DNA of 10,576 nucleotides from JBAYJY01 sp041664945 (GCA_041664945.1 JBAYJY010000161.1:1-10576); one strand, 5' to 3'. Shown: positions 1-6,943, counted from the stretch's first letter. The notes: a model not told the origin generated them from the letters alone. Numbers and translations are program-made.

Positions 1-413
1 AACAGAAACTCTGGTTCAAAACCGCCTCGGCTGACCCGGCGAAATTAGTTTTCGCGATCACAGTAAAACGAACCGGACGGCATGTCGGCAACATCAGCCT
101 CCATGCGATTACCGCGCGCAACCACAACGCCGCTTTGAATATATTCATCGGCGATCCGGCGGACCGCGGCAAGGGCTATGCCCGCGAGGCGATCATGCTG
201 CTTCTCGGCCATTGTTTTGATTCGCTCGGCATGAACCGCGTCTATCTCACTCTCCACAGCGAAAACGAAACCGCGTTACGGCTTTATAAATTATGCGGCA
301 TGAAAAAAGAAGGCCTGCTCCGCGAGCATGAATGCTACAGCGGCAAATACGTCGATAAAATTGTAATGGGGATTCTCAAAAGCGAATTCAATGCGAATGA
401 AATCAAGGGATGA
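1..413 (+). CDS. GNAT-family N-acetyltransferase, RimJ/RimL type (5' end cut by window)
   Basis: The reading frame is open from base 3 to the TGA at 411-413, so the start lies left of the window and about 136 residues are visible. The protein shows the acetyl-CoA-binding motif A of GNAT enzymes: a strand 'LNIFIGD', then 'RGKGYA' (the R/QxxGxG/A loop) and the helix 'REAIMLLL'. Motif B follows as 'LHSENETALRLYKLCGM', then 'KEGLLREHECYSGKYVDKIVMGIL', the usual ending of the RimJ/RimL (Acetyltransf_3) branch. Such enzymes move an acetyl group from acetyl-CoA to an amine on a protein N-terminus, amino sugar or small molecule. The substrate cannot be told here. The next gene starts 31 bp downstream on the same strand with no terminator between, so it may be the first visible gene of the radical SAM operon. 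A role in acetylating an amino sugar or pathway intermediate is inference only. Confidence 0.88.
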   Translation, partial: QKLWFKTASADPAKLVFAITVKRTGRHVGNISLHAITARNHNAALNIFIGDPADRGKGYAREAIMLLLGHCFDSLGMNRVYLTLHSENETALRLYKLCGMKKEGLLREHECYSGKYVDKIVMGILKSEFNANEIKG

Positions 414-444
414 AAATCCCGGCGGCGAAGACGAATAATATTCT

Positions 445-1836
445 ATGAAGATATTGCTGATACAGCCGGCTGGATTCCACGGAGGCGCGATCCATCACTA
501 CATGCCGCCGTTGGGAATCGCCACGCTTGCCGCTGTTTTGCGCGAGAACGGATTCAGCGAAGTTGAGATAATAGACTTCCGGACAGAGGAAACATGGGCG
601 CGTCGCAAGGAGCTGATCCGCGCCGCGGCGCCGGACCTTGTCGGGATAACGGCGATGACGCCGAACTTTCCGGCGGCGTCGGATGTCGCGCGGTTCTGCA
701 AAACCGAGTTGCGCGTTCCCGTGGTCTACGGCGGCGCTCACCCTTCAGGCGACCCGGAGAATGTGTTGCGGTTCGGCAGCGCCGACGCCGTTCTGGCCGG
801 CTACTCGGATCGGAACTTTTTGCTGTTGTGCAAGGCTCTTGAAGCCGGCGGAAAGATCGGCGACGCGCCGGGCGCGATCACGCTCGGCCCCAAGGGCGGC
901 CTGCGCGTGAATTCCGCGCCGCCCAATTTCCCGCTCGACGAGATTCCGCCGCCGGCCCGCGACCTGCTTCACATGAGCGAATACACGACCTACATTGATT
1001 CGCCGGTTTTCGGCCGGATCGATGCGAACACACTCGCCGCAAGCCGCGGCTGCGCCTACAACTGCAACTTCTGCGTTTCCGCTTCGTTCGAACGCTGGCA
1101 GGGCAGAAGCCCCGGCCTCGTCTGCGACGAAATTGAATTGCTTTTAATGGACTACCCGCAGCCGGGCCTGCTTTTCTACGACCTGCTGTTCACCGTTTCG
1201 CCCGAATGGGTTCGCGCTCTGTGCGAAGAGATGGTTCGCCGCGGGCTGGACAAACTGAAATGGTACGCGATGGGCCGCTTGACCGTTGTCGACGCGCCGA
1301 CGCTCGAAGCGATGCGCCGCGCCGGCTGCGCGCTGATCTCGTACGGAGTCGAATCGCTCGACGACGCGGCGCTCTCCGCGATAGGCAAGGATCAGACCTA
1401 CGAGCAGATTGAGCGTGGAATCAGACTCACCTACGAGGCCGGCATCACTCCGATGGCTCACTTCATTGTCGGTTTGCCCGGCCAGACGGAGGACGATCTT
1501 TTCAAGGAACTCGAAACAGTCGAACGCTGGATTAAGGACTACCATTTCTATCCTGGCGATTTTTATCCGACGATGGTTTTTCCCGGAACGCCGCTGTTCA
1601 AATCGCTCCCGCAATGGCAGAACCACAACTGGCTCAACACGGTTTCGCCGGGCTTTATTTTCCCGAACGTGCCGCTGTACACGGATCTGATTCCGCCGGA
1701 GCGGGCGCTCGAACTGAGCGACATCCTGAACGAGCGGTGCCGCAATCTTCTGGCCGGGACATCGAATATTTATAATACACAGGTCCGCCGGCGCGCCGCC
1801 GGCGGCGCGACTCACGGAAACGGAGACGCCGATTGA
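445..1836 (+). CDS. B12-binding-domain radical SAM protein (class B type), gene 1 of 3
   Basis: 463 residues. Residues 1-140 look like a cobalamin-binding Rossmann domain: strand 'MKILLIQP', 'PPLGIATLAAVLRENG', 'DLVGITAMTPNF' and 'VVYGGAHPSGDPENVL' (about 93-108). The His of the classical DxHxxG B12 ligand motif is absent, as in many relatives, so cobalamin would bind without protein His ligation. The radical SAM domain follows, with the cluster motif CxxxCxxC at C203, C207 and C210 in 'SRGCAYNCNFC', then 'YGVESLDD' and 'FIVGLPGQT' (340-348). Such enzymes cleave S-adenosylmethionine to a 5'-deoxyadenosyl radical. B12-dependent members methylate unactivated carbons or rearrange rings (the BchE, HpnJ/HpnR and Fom3 families), and I cannot assign this one to any of them. 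The last 20 or so residues (RRRAAGGATHGNGDAD) are low complexity. The ATG has only a weak upstream ribosome site. The stop codon overlaps the TTG start of the next gene, suggesting translational coupling. Confidence 0.9.
   Translation: MKILLIQPAGFHGGAIHHYMPPLGIATLAAVLRENGFSEVEIIDFRTEETWARRKELIRAAAPDLVGITAMTPNFPAASDVARFCKTELRVPVVYGGAHPSGDPENVLRFGSADAVLAGYSDRNFLLLCKALEAGGKIGDAPGAITLGPKGGLRVNSAPPNFPLDEIPPPARDLLHMSEYTTYIDSPVFGRIDANTLAASRGCAYNCNFCVSASFERWQGRSPGLVCDEIELLLMDYPQPGLLFYDLLFTVSPEWVRALCEEMVRRGLDKLKWYAMGRLTVVDAPTLEAMRRAGCALISYGVESLDDAALSAIGKDQTYEQIERGIRLTYEAGITPMAHFIVGLPGQTEDDLFKELETVERWIKDYHFYPGDFYPTMVFPGTPLFKSLPQWQNHNWLNTVSPGFIFPNVPLYTDLIPPERALELSDILNERCRNLLAGTSNIYNTQVRRRAAGGATHGNGDAD
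1771..1805 (+). promoter_or_regulatory. TATAAT box plus GC-rich hairpin at the junction of radical SAM genes 1 and 2
   Basis: Inside the last codons of gene 1 an AT-rich patch contains a perfect TATAAT (1771-1776). It is followed by a perfect 8-bp inverted repeat, CCGCCGGC (1785-1792) and GCCGGCGG (1798-1805), with a 5-nt loop. No convincing -35 box lies 17 bp upstream (TTCTGG). The hairpin sits 27 nt before the TTG start of gene 2, whose ribosome site GGAG is at 1822-1825. There is no T-run after the stem, so it is not an intrinsic terminator. It could be a processing or stability hairpin, or the 5' end of an internal transcript. It may also be only a by-product of GC-rich low-complexity coding sequence. 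Confidence 0.25.
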
Positions 1837-3266
1837 AACGCAGGATTGAACGCATAACGTTATGCGTGCCGCCGCTGCTCATGCCGTCTGATGATGCGGT
1901 TAAGCGAATCGCGCCGCCGCTCAGCCTCGCATATCTTGCGGCCGTGATTGAAAACGATTTCACGTTCGATATTTTCGATTCAGTCATGGAAGGCTTCGAC
2001 ATAGAGGAGCCCGTTCGCGATCTGGTTAAACGCGTCGGCGTTTCCGACGATGCAATACGCGAACGGTTTGCGCGGTTCATGCCGGATGTTATAGGAATCT
2101 CCGTTGGCGGGACCGACCAGTATATCACTGCGCACAGAATGGCGGCGCTCGCGCGGGAGGCATGCCCGGAGGCGGTCGTCGTAATGGGCGGCATATACCC
2201 GACGACGCAGCCGCAAAAAGCGCTCGGCGATCCGAACGTGGATATGATCGCGCTCGGCGAGGCGGACACTACGTTCCCGCTCATGCTCAGCGCTATCGAG
2301 TCGGGCGACTTCTCAGCTATGCCGGACGGCGCCGGCTTCAAAAACGAACGCGGCGAGATCGTCATAAATCCCAAAACGGAATTCATAGAGGATATTGATT
2401 CGCTGCCTATGCCGGCGAGGCATCTGCTGCGGATGGATTTGTATAACAACACCGACCGTTCCTACCGGTTCGGGCCGCTGCGGCGCCCGCACACGAGCGT
2501 TATCACCTCGCGCGGCTGCCCGGCGAAGTGCATCTTCTGCGGCGCTCGGCACATGATGGGCCGCAAGTACCGGGCGCATTCGCCCGCGCGCGTTCTCGAC
2601 GAGATAGGCGGCCTGATCGAAAACTACGGGATTCGCGAGATCGCGTTTCTCGACGACAACCTGACGTGGGACCGCGAGCGAGCGGCAGCGATTTTCGACG
2701 GCATTGTCGAGCGCGGCTATGACCTGACGTGGATGACGCCGAACGGGATCGCGCTCTATGCGCTCGACGACTCGCTTATCGAAAAGATGAAGGCGAGCGG
2801 TTGCTATTCGGTGTACCTCGCGTTCGAGAGCGGGTGCCAGGAAGTGTTATCCAAGGTTGTTCACAAACCGCTGAATCTCGAAAAGGCGCGCGGATTCGCC
2901 CGCAGGTTCCGCGATCTCGGCATCGAGACGACCGGCATGTTCGTGATTGGATTCCCCGGAGAAACGCTCGAACAGGTCGAGGAGACGGTGAAATTCGCGG
3001 AACAGATCGAGTGCGATTACGTGTCGTTTTCGATCGCGACTCCCTATCCGGGGACTGACATGTACGACATCTGCGAGCGGGAGGGATATTTCACGGACGG
3101 GTTCTGCGACGATTCGCTTGTGTTCGGATTCGGCGTGGGGCACGTGAAGACGCGCGATTTCAATCCGGATGATATTTTGCGGTTCCGCAAAGAGGCGTGG
3201 AAGCGGATAAATTTCGAGGCTGACCCTGAAAAAAGGAAGAAGGTCGAGGAATGGCTGAAGAGATAA
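1833..3266 (+). CDS. B12-binding-domain radical SAM protein (class B type), gene 2 of 3
   Basis: 477 residues from a TTG start whose last bases overlap the previous stop (TTGA). A ribosome site GGAG lies 7 nt upstream, and the first beta strand (RITLCVPP) begins at residue 7, so a later ATG would damage the fold. Residues 1-150 form the B12-binding-type domain: 'PPLSLAYLAAVIE', 'PDVIGISVGG', 'VVVMGGIYPTTQPQKAL' and 'MIALGEAD'. The GG-x-H seen in gene 1 is GG-I-Y here, and there is no DxHxxG. The radical SAM cluster motif is C229, C233, C236 in 'SRGCPAKCIFC', followed by 'EIAFLDDNLTWD', 'YLAFESG' and 'FVIGFPGET' (370-378). The C-terminus is rich in charged residues. The enzyme is expected to bind a 4Fe-4S cluster, SAM and probably cobalamin. 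Gene 1 and gene 2 are distant paralogues in layout but not near-identical copies, so they probably act on different carbons or substrates. The exact reaction is unknown. Confidence 0.9.
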   Translation: MKRRIERITLCVPPLLMPSDDAVKRIAPPLSLAYLAAVIENDFTFDIFDSVMEGFDIEEPVRDLVKRVGVSDDAIRERFARFMPDVIGISVGGTDQYITAHRMAALAREACPEAVVVMGGIYPTTQPQKALGDPNVDMIALGEADTTFPLMLSAIESGDFSAMPDGAGFKNERGEIVINPKTEFIEDIDSLPMPARHLLRMDLYNNTDRSYRFGPLRRPHTSVITSRGCPAKCIFCGARHMMGRKYRAHSPARVLDEIGGLIENYGIREIAFLDDNLTWDRERAAAIFDGIVERGYDLTWMTPNGIALYALDDSLIEKMKASGCYSVYLAFESGCQEVLSKVVHKPLNLEKARGFARRFRDLGIETTGMFVIGFPGETLEQVEETVKFAEQIECDYVSFSIATPYPGTDMYDICEREGYFTDGFCDDSLVFGFGVGHVKTRDFNPDDILRFRKEAWKRINFEADPEKRKKVEEWLKR

Positions 3267-4204
3267 AATACGGGTTCGCGGACGCGGCGGGCGCGGCGTT
3301 TCCGCCGATGACGCACGTTGTGATTACCAACGCGTGCAATCTTGAATGCGGGCACTGCGCTTATCCGGCTATCAAGAAGGGCGACGACTACAAGCCGTCA
3401 TATCTCGATTGGGGCGTGTTCACTCGCCTCGCGGACGAGATCGCTGCGCATCCGGGCGCGATTCTGCGCTTCACATGCGACGGCGAGCCGATGCTCCACC
3501 CGCGATTCCTCGATATGGTCGCCTACGCGAAGATTCTCGACCTGCGCCCGACGACGCTCAACACGAACGGCACGTTGCTGTCCCGCGACAAGATCGACAG
3601 GCTGCTCGATCTCGAAATCGACGTCATCGAGGTCAGCATGAACTCGTTCTCGGCGGCAAGCTATCACGCGCTGCGCCCGGGCCGCGCGGACGGCGAATAC
3701 GAAACGATTCTTGAAAACGTGAATTACCTGATCGAAAAGCGGAACAAAACAAAATCGAAAACCAGGATCATGGTGAGCATGATCGAGCTGCCGGAGACTA
3801 AAGAGGAGATCAAGGCGTTCGAGGAGTATTGGACGCCGCGAGTTGATAAAGTCATCACGCGCGTGTTCACAAATTTCGGAGGCCTCGTCGGCGACCGGAA
3901 AGAGGGCGGCGACACCAGCAGCCGCTATCCGTGCCTCGTGCCGTGGCGGCGAATGACGGTGACGAGCGACGGAAAGTTGCGCTACTGCTTCAACGACTGG
4001 CTTAGCGAGTCGATTCTGTTCGACTTCGCGGCGGGCGCGACGCTCGAAGAAGCATGGAACAGCCAGGAGATGAAGAAGCTGCGCGAGGATCATCTCGCGC
4101 TCGACTTCAAAGGCTGGCCCTATTGCGCGCGCTGCACGACATGGTCGCTGCTGCGCTGGGATTACGATTACGGCGCCGCGCTCAAGAAGGTTATGGAGGA
4201 GTAG
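3251..4204 (+). CDS. Radical SAM protein with a reduced SPASM/twitch-like C-terminus, gene 3 of 3
   Basis: 317 residues; starts 16 bp inside the previous gene, after a GAGG ribosome site. The cluster motif CxxxCxxC is C29, C33, C36 in 'TNACNLECGHC'. A GGE-like SAM-binding motif follows as 'CDGEPMLHP' (about 76-83), then 'LNTNGTLL'. After the partial barrel come four more cysteines: C228 ('CLVPW'), C246 ('SDGKLRYCFND') and C292 and C295 ('WPYCARC'). This spacing matches a SPASM-type auxiliary domain with enough cysteines for one extra 4Fe-4S cluster, fewer than the seven of full SPASM proteins. SPASM enzymes modify peptides, sugars or alcohols, often by oxidation or cross-linking. Unlike its two upstream partners, it has no B12 domain. 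No ribosomally made precursor peptide is evident nearby, so a peptide substrate is not supported. The overlaps place it in one operon with genes 1 and 2. Confidence 0.88.
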   Translation: MAEEIKYGFADAAGAAFPPMTHVVITNACNLECGHCAYPAIKKGDDYKPSYLDWGVFTRLADEIAAHPGAILRFTCDGEPMLHPRFLDMVAYAKILDLRPTTLNTNGTLLSRDKIDRLLDLEIDVIEVSMNSFSAASYHALRPGRADGEYETILENVNYLIEKRNKTKSKTRIMVSMIELPETKEEIKAFEEYWTPRVDKVITRVFTNFGGLVGDRKEGGDTSSRYPCLVPWRRMTVTSDGKLRYCFNDWLSESILFDFAAGATLEEAWNSQEMKKLREDHLALDFKGWPYCARCTTWSLLRWDYDYGAALKKVMEE

Positions 4205-4271
4205 GGGGGCGGCATGTCGCGCCGGAAAGATGTCTGTTGAAAATCATGCGCTCCAGGCCGGAAAATATTTA

Positions 4272-4493
4272 ATGAAATTTATTCAGAACATACTATCATT
4301 GTTGTGCAGTCTGATCTCTGCGATAACAACTTTTTTAATTTGCATATATTTGAGCGGCATATTGGATGCGCTTACGCATGAGAGGTTCAGCGGCGTGTGG
4401 AGGGTAGCAGGTTTTATCAGCGGGCTCATTCTCGGGCTCGTCGTCTCAGGTGTCGTCAGAAACCTGATTTACAAGGAACCTACGCGATTTTGA
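4272..4493 (+). CDS. Small two-helix membrane protein
   Basis: 73 residues from the ATG at 4272, which has GGAA 8 nt upstream. An in-frame ATG at 4230 would add 14 polar residues ahead of the membrane segment and has a ribosome site too close to the codon, so I prefer the shorter form. Two hydrophobic stretches are seen: residues 5-30 (ILSLLCSLISAITTFLICIY) and 45-64 (AGFISGLILGLVVSGVV). They are joined by a short polar loop (DALTHERFSGVW), and the tail 'RNLIYKEPTRF' is basic. By the positive-inside rule the tail is probably cytoplasmic. It resembles no family I know. It follows the radical SAM genes by 67 bp without a clear terminator and precedes the methyltransferase by 42 bp, so it may be co-expressed. 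A role as an anchor or small transporter part would be a guess. Confidence 0.6.
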   Translation: MKFIQNILSLLCSLISAITTFLICIYLSGILDALTHERFSGVWRVAGFISGLILGLVVSGVVRNLIYKEPTRF

Positions 4494-4535
4494 TGATATG
4501 ATAGTGTGAATAAGGCGAATGAAGAGGGAATATTG

Positions 4536-5042
4536 ATGAAGACTTTAGATGTCGGATGCGGGAACAGCAAGCTGCCGGGCGCAATCGGGATGGATAACAA
4601 TCCGCTCGTGAATCCGGACGTGCTTCACGACCTTGAAACTGTCCCTTATCCGTTTCCGGACAATGAATTCGACTCGATCCACTGCGGGCAGGTTCTCGAA
4701 CACACGCGGGATATTATTCCGATCATGAAGGAACTGCACCGCATCGGCAAGCCGGGCGCGACTCTGATCGTCTCTGTTCCGCATTTTTCCGGAAAAACGG
4801 CGTTCATGGACCCGTCGCACAGGTCGTTTTTCGGGTGGCCGTCGTTCACTTATTTCACGAAGGATTATTTCTACACCGGCGCCCGCTATGAGATTTTAAA
4901 TCAGGAACTGACGTTTTCGAAGCTGTTTGTTTATACCGGAATCGCGTTTTTCGCCAATAAGTTCCCGCGGTTTTACGAAGATTACCTTAAAGGCGTATTC
5001 CCCGCGCGCAACCTCAGCGTGGCGATGAAAATTATTAAATGA
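4536..5042 (+). CDS. Class I SAM-dependent methyltransferase
   Basis: 168 residues from the ATG at 4536, which has GAGGGA about 7 nt upstream. An in-frame GTG at 4506 would add 10 residues before the first strand. Motif I is 'LDVGCG' (4-9) with an acidic residue ending strand 2 (D20, 'GMDNN'). Then come 'HDLETVPYPFPDNEFDSI', 'QVLEH' (52-56), 'KELHRIGKPGATLIVSVPHF' and 'DPSHRSFFGWPSF'. These features are typical of small UbiE/Methyltransf_11-like enzymes found in glycan and secondary-metabolite clusters, where they put a methyl group on an oxygen, nitrogen or carbon. The DxSHRxFF-type segment recurs in the surface-polysaccharide-associated branch, as far as I recall. As the last + strand gene of this block it may tailor the product of the three radical SAM enzymes, which is an inference from position only. 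Confidence 0.85.
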   Translation: MKTLDVGCGNSKLPGAIGMDNNPLVNPDVLHDLETVPYPFPDNEFDSIHCGQVLEHTRDIIPIMKELHRIGKPGATLIVSVPHFSGKTAFMDPSHRSFFGWPSFTYFTKDYFYTGARYEILNQELTFSKLFVYTGIAFFANKFPRFYEDYLKGVFPARNLSVAMKIIK

Positions 5043-5051
5043 AAAGGCGAC

Positions 5052-5079
5052 ATTGGGCCTTTGGCGTTCGGCATTGAGT
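5052..5079. repeat. Degenerate 7-bp tandem repeat, four units
   Basis: Just after the methyltransferase stop, the + strand reads as four consecutive heptamers: ATTGGGC, CTTTGGC, GTTCGGC, ATTGAGT. Most units share TT at positions 2-3 or 3-4 and end in GGC. The run is too short to exclude chance on its own. A second, longer 7-bp-period tract with another motif lies at 9015-9070. Confidence 0.45.
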
Positions 5080-5172
5080 ATAAGGAAATGATGTAAGAAA
5101 TTTATCAATATAAAAATTGACGTATATAAGATGAAATTTTGTTTAGTTGAATACTATATTGAGTAGTTTTGC

Positions 5173-5293
5173 TTTGTCATTCCGAGCGAAACGAGGAATC
5201 TTCAATTAAACCCAAATCCGCCATTAGGATTTGGGCGCAAAATAAATAATGTTAGCTTTTATCGAGATTCCTCTCTGCGCTCGGAATGACAAA
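5173..5293. repeat. MITE-like inverted-repeat element with nested palindrome
   Basis: Two 29-bp arms, 5173-5201 and 5265-5293, are inverted copies matching at 26 of 29 positions. The outer 16 bp (TTTGTCATTCCGAGCG) are identical, and the inner GAGGAATCT is also identical. Inside lies a second perfect inverted repeat, CCCAAATCC (5211-5219) and GGATTTGGG (5227-5235), with a 7-nt loop. The 121-bp unit has no coding capacity. Similar TCATTCCGAGCG...GAGGAATC sequences recur, from memory, as dispersed repeats in many bacterial genomes. It lies between two convergent genes and could fold into a long hairpin in either transcript, but there is no T-run to make it a standard terminator. The rest of the 5043-5394 spacer is AT-rich with no gene that I can support. 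Confidence 0.75.
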
Positions 5294-5394
5294 ATATCAT
5301 ACATTGTGATATATCACAACGACAGGCTATTGATTTAAACCATTTGCGAAATATCTCAAATAGGCACGATAAAACCTATTGGCCTAACTCCGCA

Positions 5395-6909
5395 TCACAC
5401 CGCCGATATCTTATGTATCTTTCCGTCCCTGTAACTCAACTTGATTTTCTTTCCGGCTATGCCGTCGAGCGAAATCCCGTCGGTTTCGACGTTCGGTTCG
5501 ATTATGTGGCAGCGTTTTTCCGGGTCAGGTTCGTTGGTGACGAGAATTCGGTGTTCGGCGAACGAAACGACCGCTTCGGCAGTCGCCGTGGATGTGAATG
5601 ATTTTTTCGGAGTGAACGCCATCGCGCTCAGGTATTCGTGATAGTGGGCGATGTCCGTAACGCGAGCGACACCGTCTTTAACCGCGGCTTCGGCCACCGC
5701 ATAGGCGACGAATGTCAACAGCCGCCGGTCGAATGGCGTCGGGATGATGTAGTCCGGCCCGAAGCTCATGCTTTTCCCGCCGTAAGCCTCCTTCACGGAG
5801 TCGGGGACATCCTCACCCGCGAGCCGCGCGAGGCCTTCCGCAGCGGCGACTTTCATGGCGATAGTAATTTTCTTAGCCCGCACGTCGAGCGCGCCCCGGA
5901 AAATGAACGGGAATCCGAGCACATTGTTGATCTGGTTAGGATAGTCGGAGCGGCCGGTGGACATGATGTAGGGCTTGTCGCCGAGCGCCTCGCGGACTTC
6001 CTCAGGATAGATTTCCGGGTCGGGATTGGCCATCGAGAAAATGCCGGGGTAGTGAGCCATCGACTTCACCCACTCCGGTTCGAGCGTGCGCGAGCCGTCG
6101 CGCTGCAGGCGCTTAGAAACGAGAATTACGAGGTCGGCGCCAACGAGCGCGTCCTTCAGCGTCCTCATCGGCGTGTCGAATGCGTACGTCTTTTTGAAAT
6201 CGTTCAGGTCTTCGCGTCCGGAGTGGCAAACGCCCTTCGAGTCGAGCAGAATAATTTTCTTCGCGCCGTCCGCGGCGAGCATTTGCGAGATTCTGATTCC
6301 GGCGGCGCCGGCGCCGACTACGACGATGCCGAGGTCTCCGATCGGCTTCGCCGTCAGCTTGCAGTAATTCTTTACGCCGGCGAGCGAGATCACGGCGGTG
6401 CCCCACTGGTCGTCGTGGAAGACCGGGATGTCGAGCATTTCCTGAAGCCGGTCCTCGACGTCGAAACATTCCGGCGCTGCGATGTCTTCGAGATTGATGC
6501 CGCCGTACATGTTCGAGACGGCGGCGGTGAGTTCGATGAGTTTATTTATGTCGGTTGCGCCGGCGTTGCCGTTGACGCGCGCGTTTTCGAAAGTGACCGG
6601 CCACGCGTCCACTTCGCCGAAAGTTTTGAACAGCACGCATTTGCCTTCCATGACGGGAATCCCCGCGCGCGGGCCGATGTCGCCGAGACCGAGAACCGCC
6701 GTGCCGTCGGATACGACAGCCACGAGGTTGCCCTTCGCGGTGTGGCTGAAGACCATGTCGGGGTTGTCCACGATTGCGCGACAGACGTCCGCCACGCCGG
6801 GCGTGTAGGCTAAGCTGAGCGTTCGGCTGTCGTTAAGCGTCTTTGTCGGCTTGAGACCGATCTTGCCGCCGAGATGATATTCGAGAACTTCTTCAGTTGT
6901 GATTTTCAT
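5395..6909 (-). CDS. Malic enzyme (malate dehydrogenase, oxaloacetate-decarboxylating)
   Basis: 504 residues, ATG preceded by AAAGGA. The enzyme converts malate to pyruvate and CO2 while reducing NAD(P)+, linking the TCA cycle to pyruvate in the cytoplasm. Visible motifs: 'LAYTPGVADVCRAI' with the catalytic Tyr Y35; 'SDGTAVLGLGDIGPRAGIPVMEGK' with the catalytic Lys K90; metal ligands E141 and D142 ('GGINLEDIAAP') and D166 ('VFHDDQWGTA'); the Rossmann loop 'VVVGAGAAG' (196-204) with D223 ending the second strand; 'SMANPDPEI'; and 'STGRSDYPNQINNVLGFPFIFRGALDVRA'. The acidic D223 is compatible with NAD+ preference, which is inference. Two oddities: the usual DDQHGT is DDQWGT, and the chain continues about 90 residues beyond the normal end near residue 410. 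The segment 450-504 looks like a small beta-rich domain. It is a single gene, with a repeat element downstream and its own leader upstream. Confidence 0.95.
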   Translation of the reverse strand: MKITTEEVLEYHLGGKIGLKPTKTLNDSRTLSLAYTPGVADVCRAIVDNPDMVFSHTAKGNLVAVVSDGTAVLGLGDIGPRAGIPVMEGKCVLFKTFGEVDAWPVTFENARVNGNAGATDINKLIELTAAVSNMYGGINLEDIAAPECFDVEDRLQEMLDIPVFHDDQWGTAVISLAGVKNYCKLTAKPIGDLGIVVVGAGAAGIRISQMLAADGAKKIILLDSKGVCHSGREDLNDFKKTYAFDTPMRTLKDALVGADLVILVSKRLQRDGSRTLEPEWVKSMAHYPGIFSMANPDPEIYPEEVREALGDKPYIMSTGRSDYPNQINNVLGFPFIFRGALDVRAKKITIAMKVAAAEGLARLAGEDVPDSVKEAYGGKSMSFGPDYIIPTPFDRRLLTFVAYAVAEAAVKDGVARVTDIAHYHEYLSAMAFTPKKSFTSTATAEAVVSFAEHRILVTNEPDPEKRCHIIEPNVETDGISLDGIAGKKIKLSYRDGKIHKISAV

Positions 6910-6943
6910 TTGCCAAATCCTTTCGACTCCAAATTAAGCGCTT

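Noticed and set aside
1655..2452. 265-codon open frame on the - strand opposite radical SAM genes 1 and 2
   Set aside because: It is a Ser- and Arg-rich antisense translation spanning the junction of two well-supported genes, with no recognisable motif.
4230..4271. Upstream ATG of the small membrane protein
   Set aside because: It would add a polar 14-residue extension before the membrane helix, with poor ribosome-site spacing. The ATG at 4272 is more natural, though the longer form is not excluded.
3300..5100. RiPP cluster (SPASM maturase with precursor peptide)
   Set aside because: No short precursor-like ORF with a leader and a Cys-, Gly- or repeat-rich core is visible near the SPASM-like gene. 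The only small protein is a membrane protein.
5359..5380. AATAGG/CCTATT inverted repeat as a terminator of the malic enzyme gene
   Set aside because: The stem is only 6 bp with a 10-nt loop and no following T-run in the - strand direction.
5638..6813. Long 391-codon open frame on the + strand opposite the malic enzyme
   Set aside because: It lies wholly inside a gene with complete malic enzyme motifs. Its translation is rich in Arg, Val, Asp and His with no fold-like pattern, as expected for the antisense of GC-rich coding DNA.
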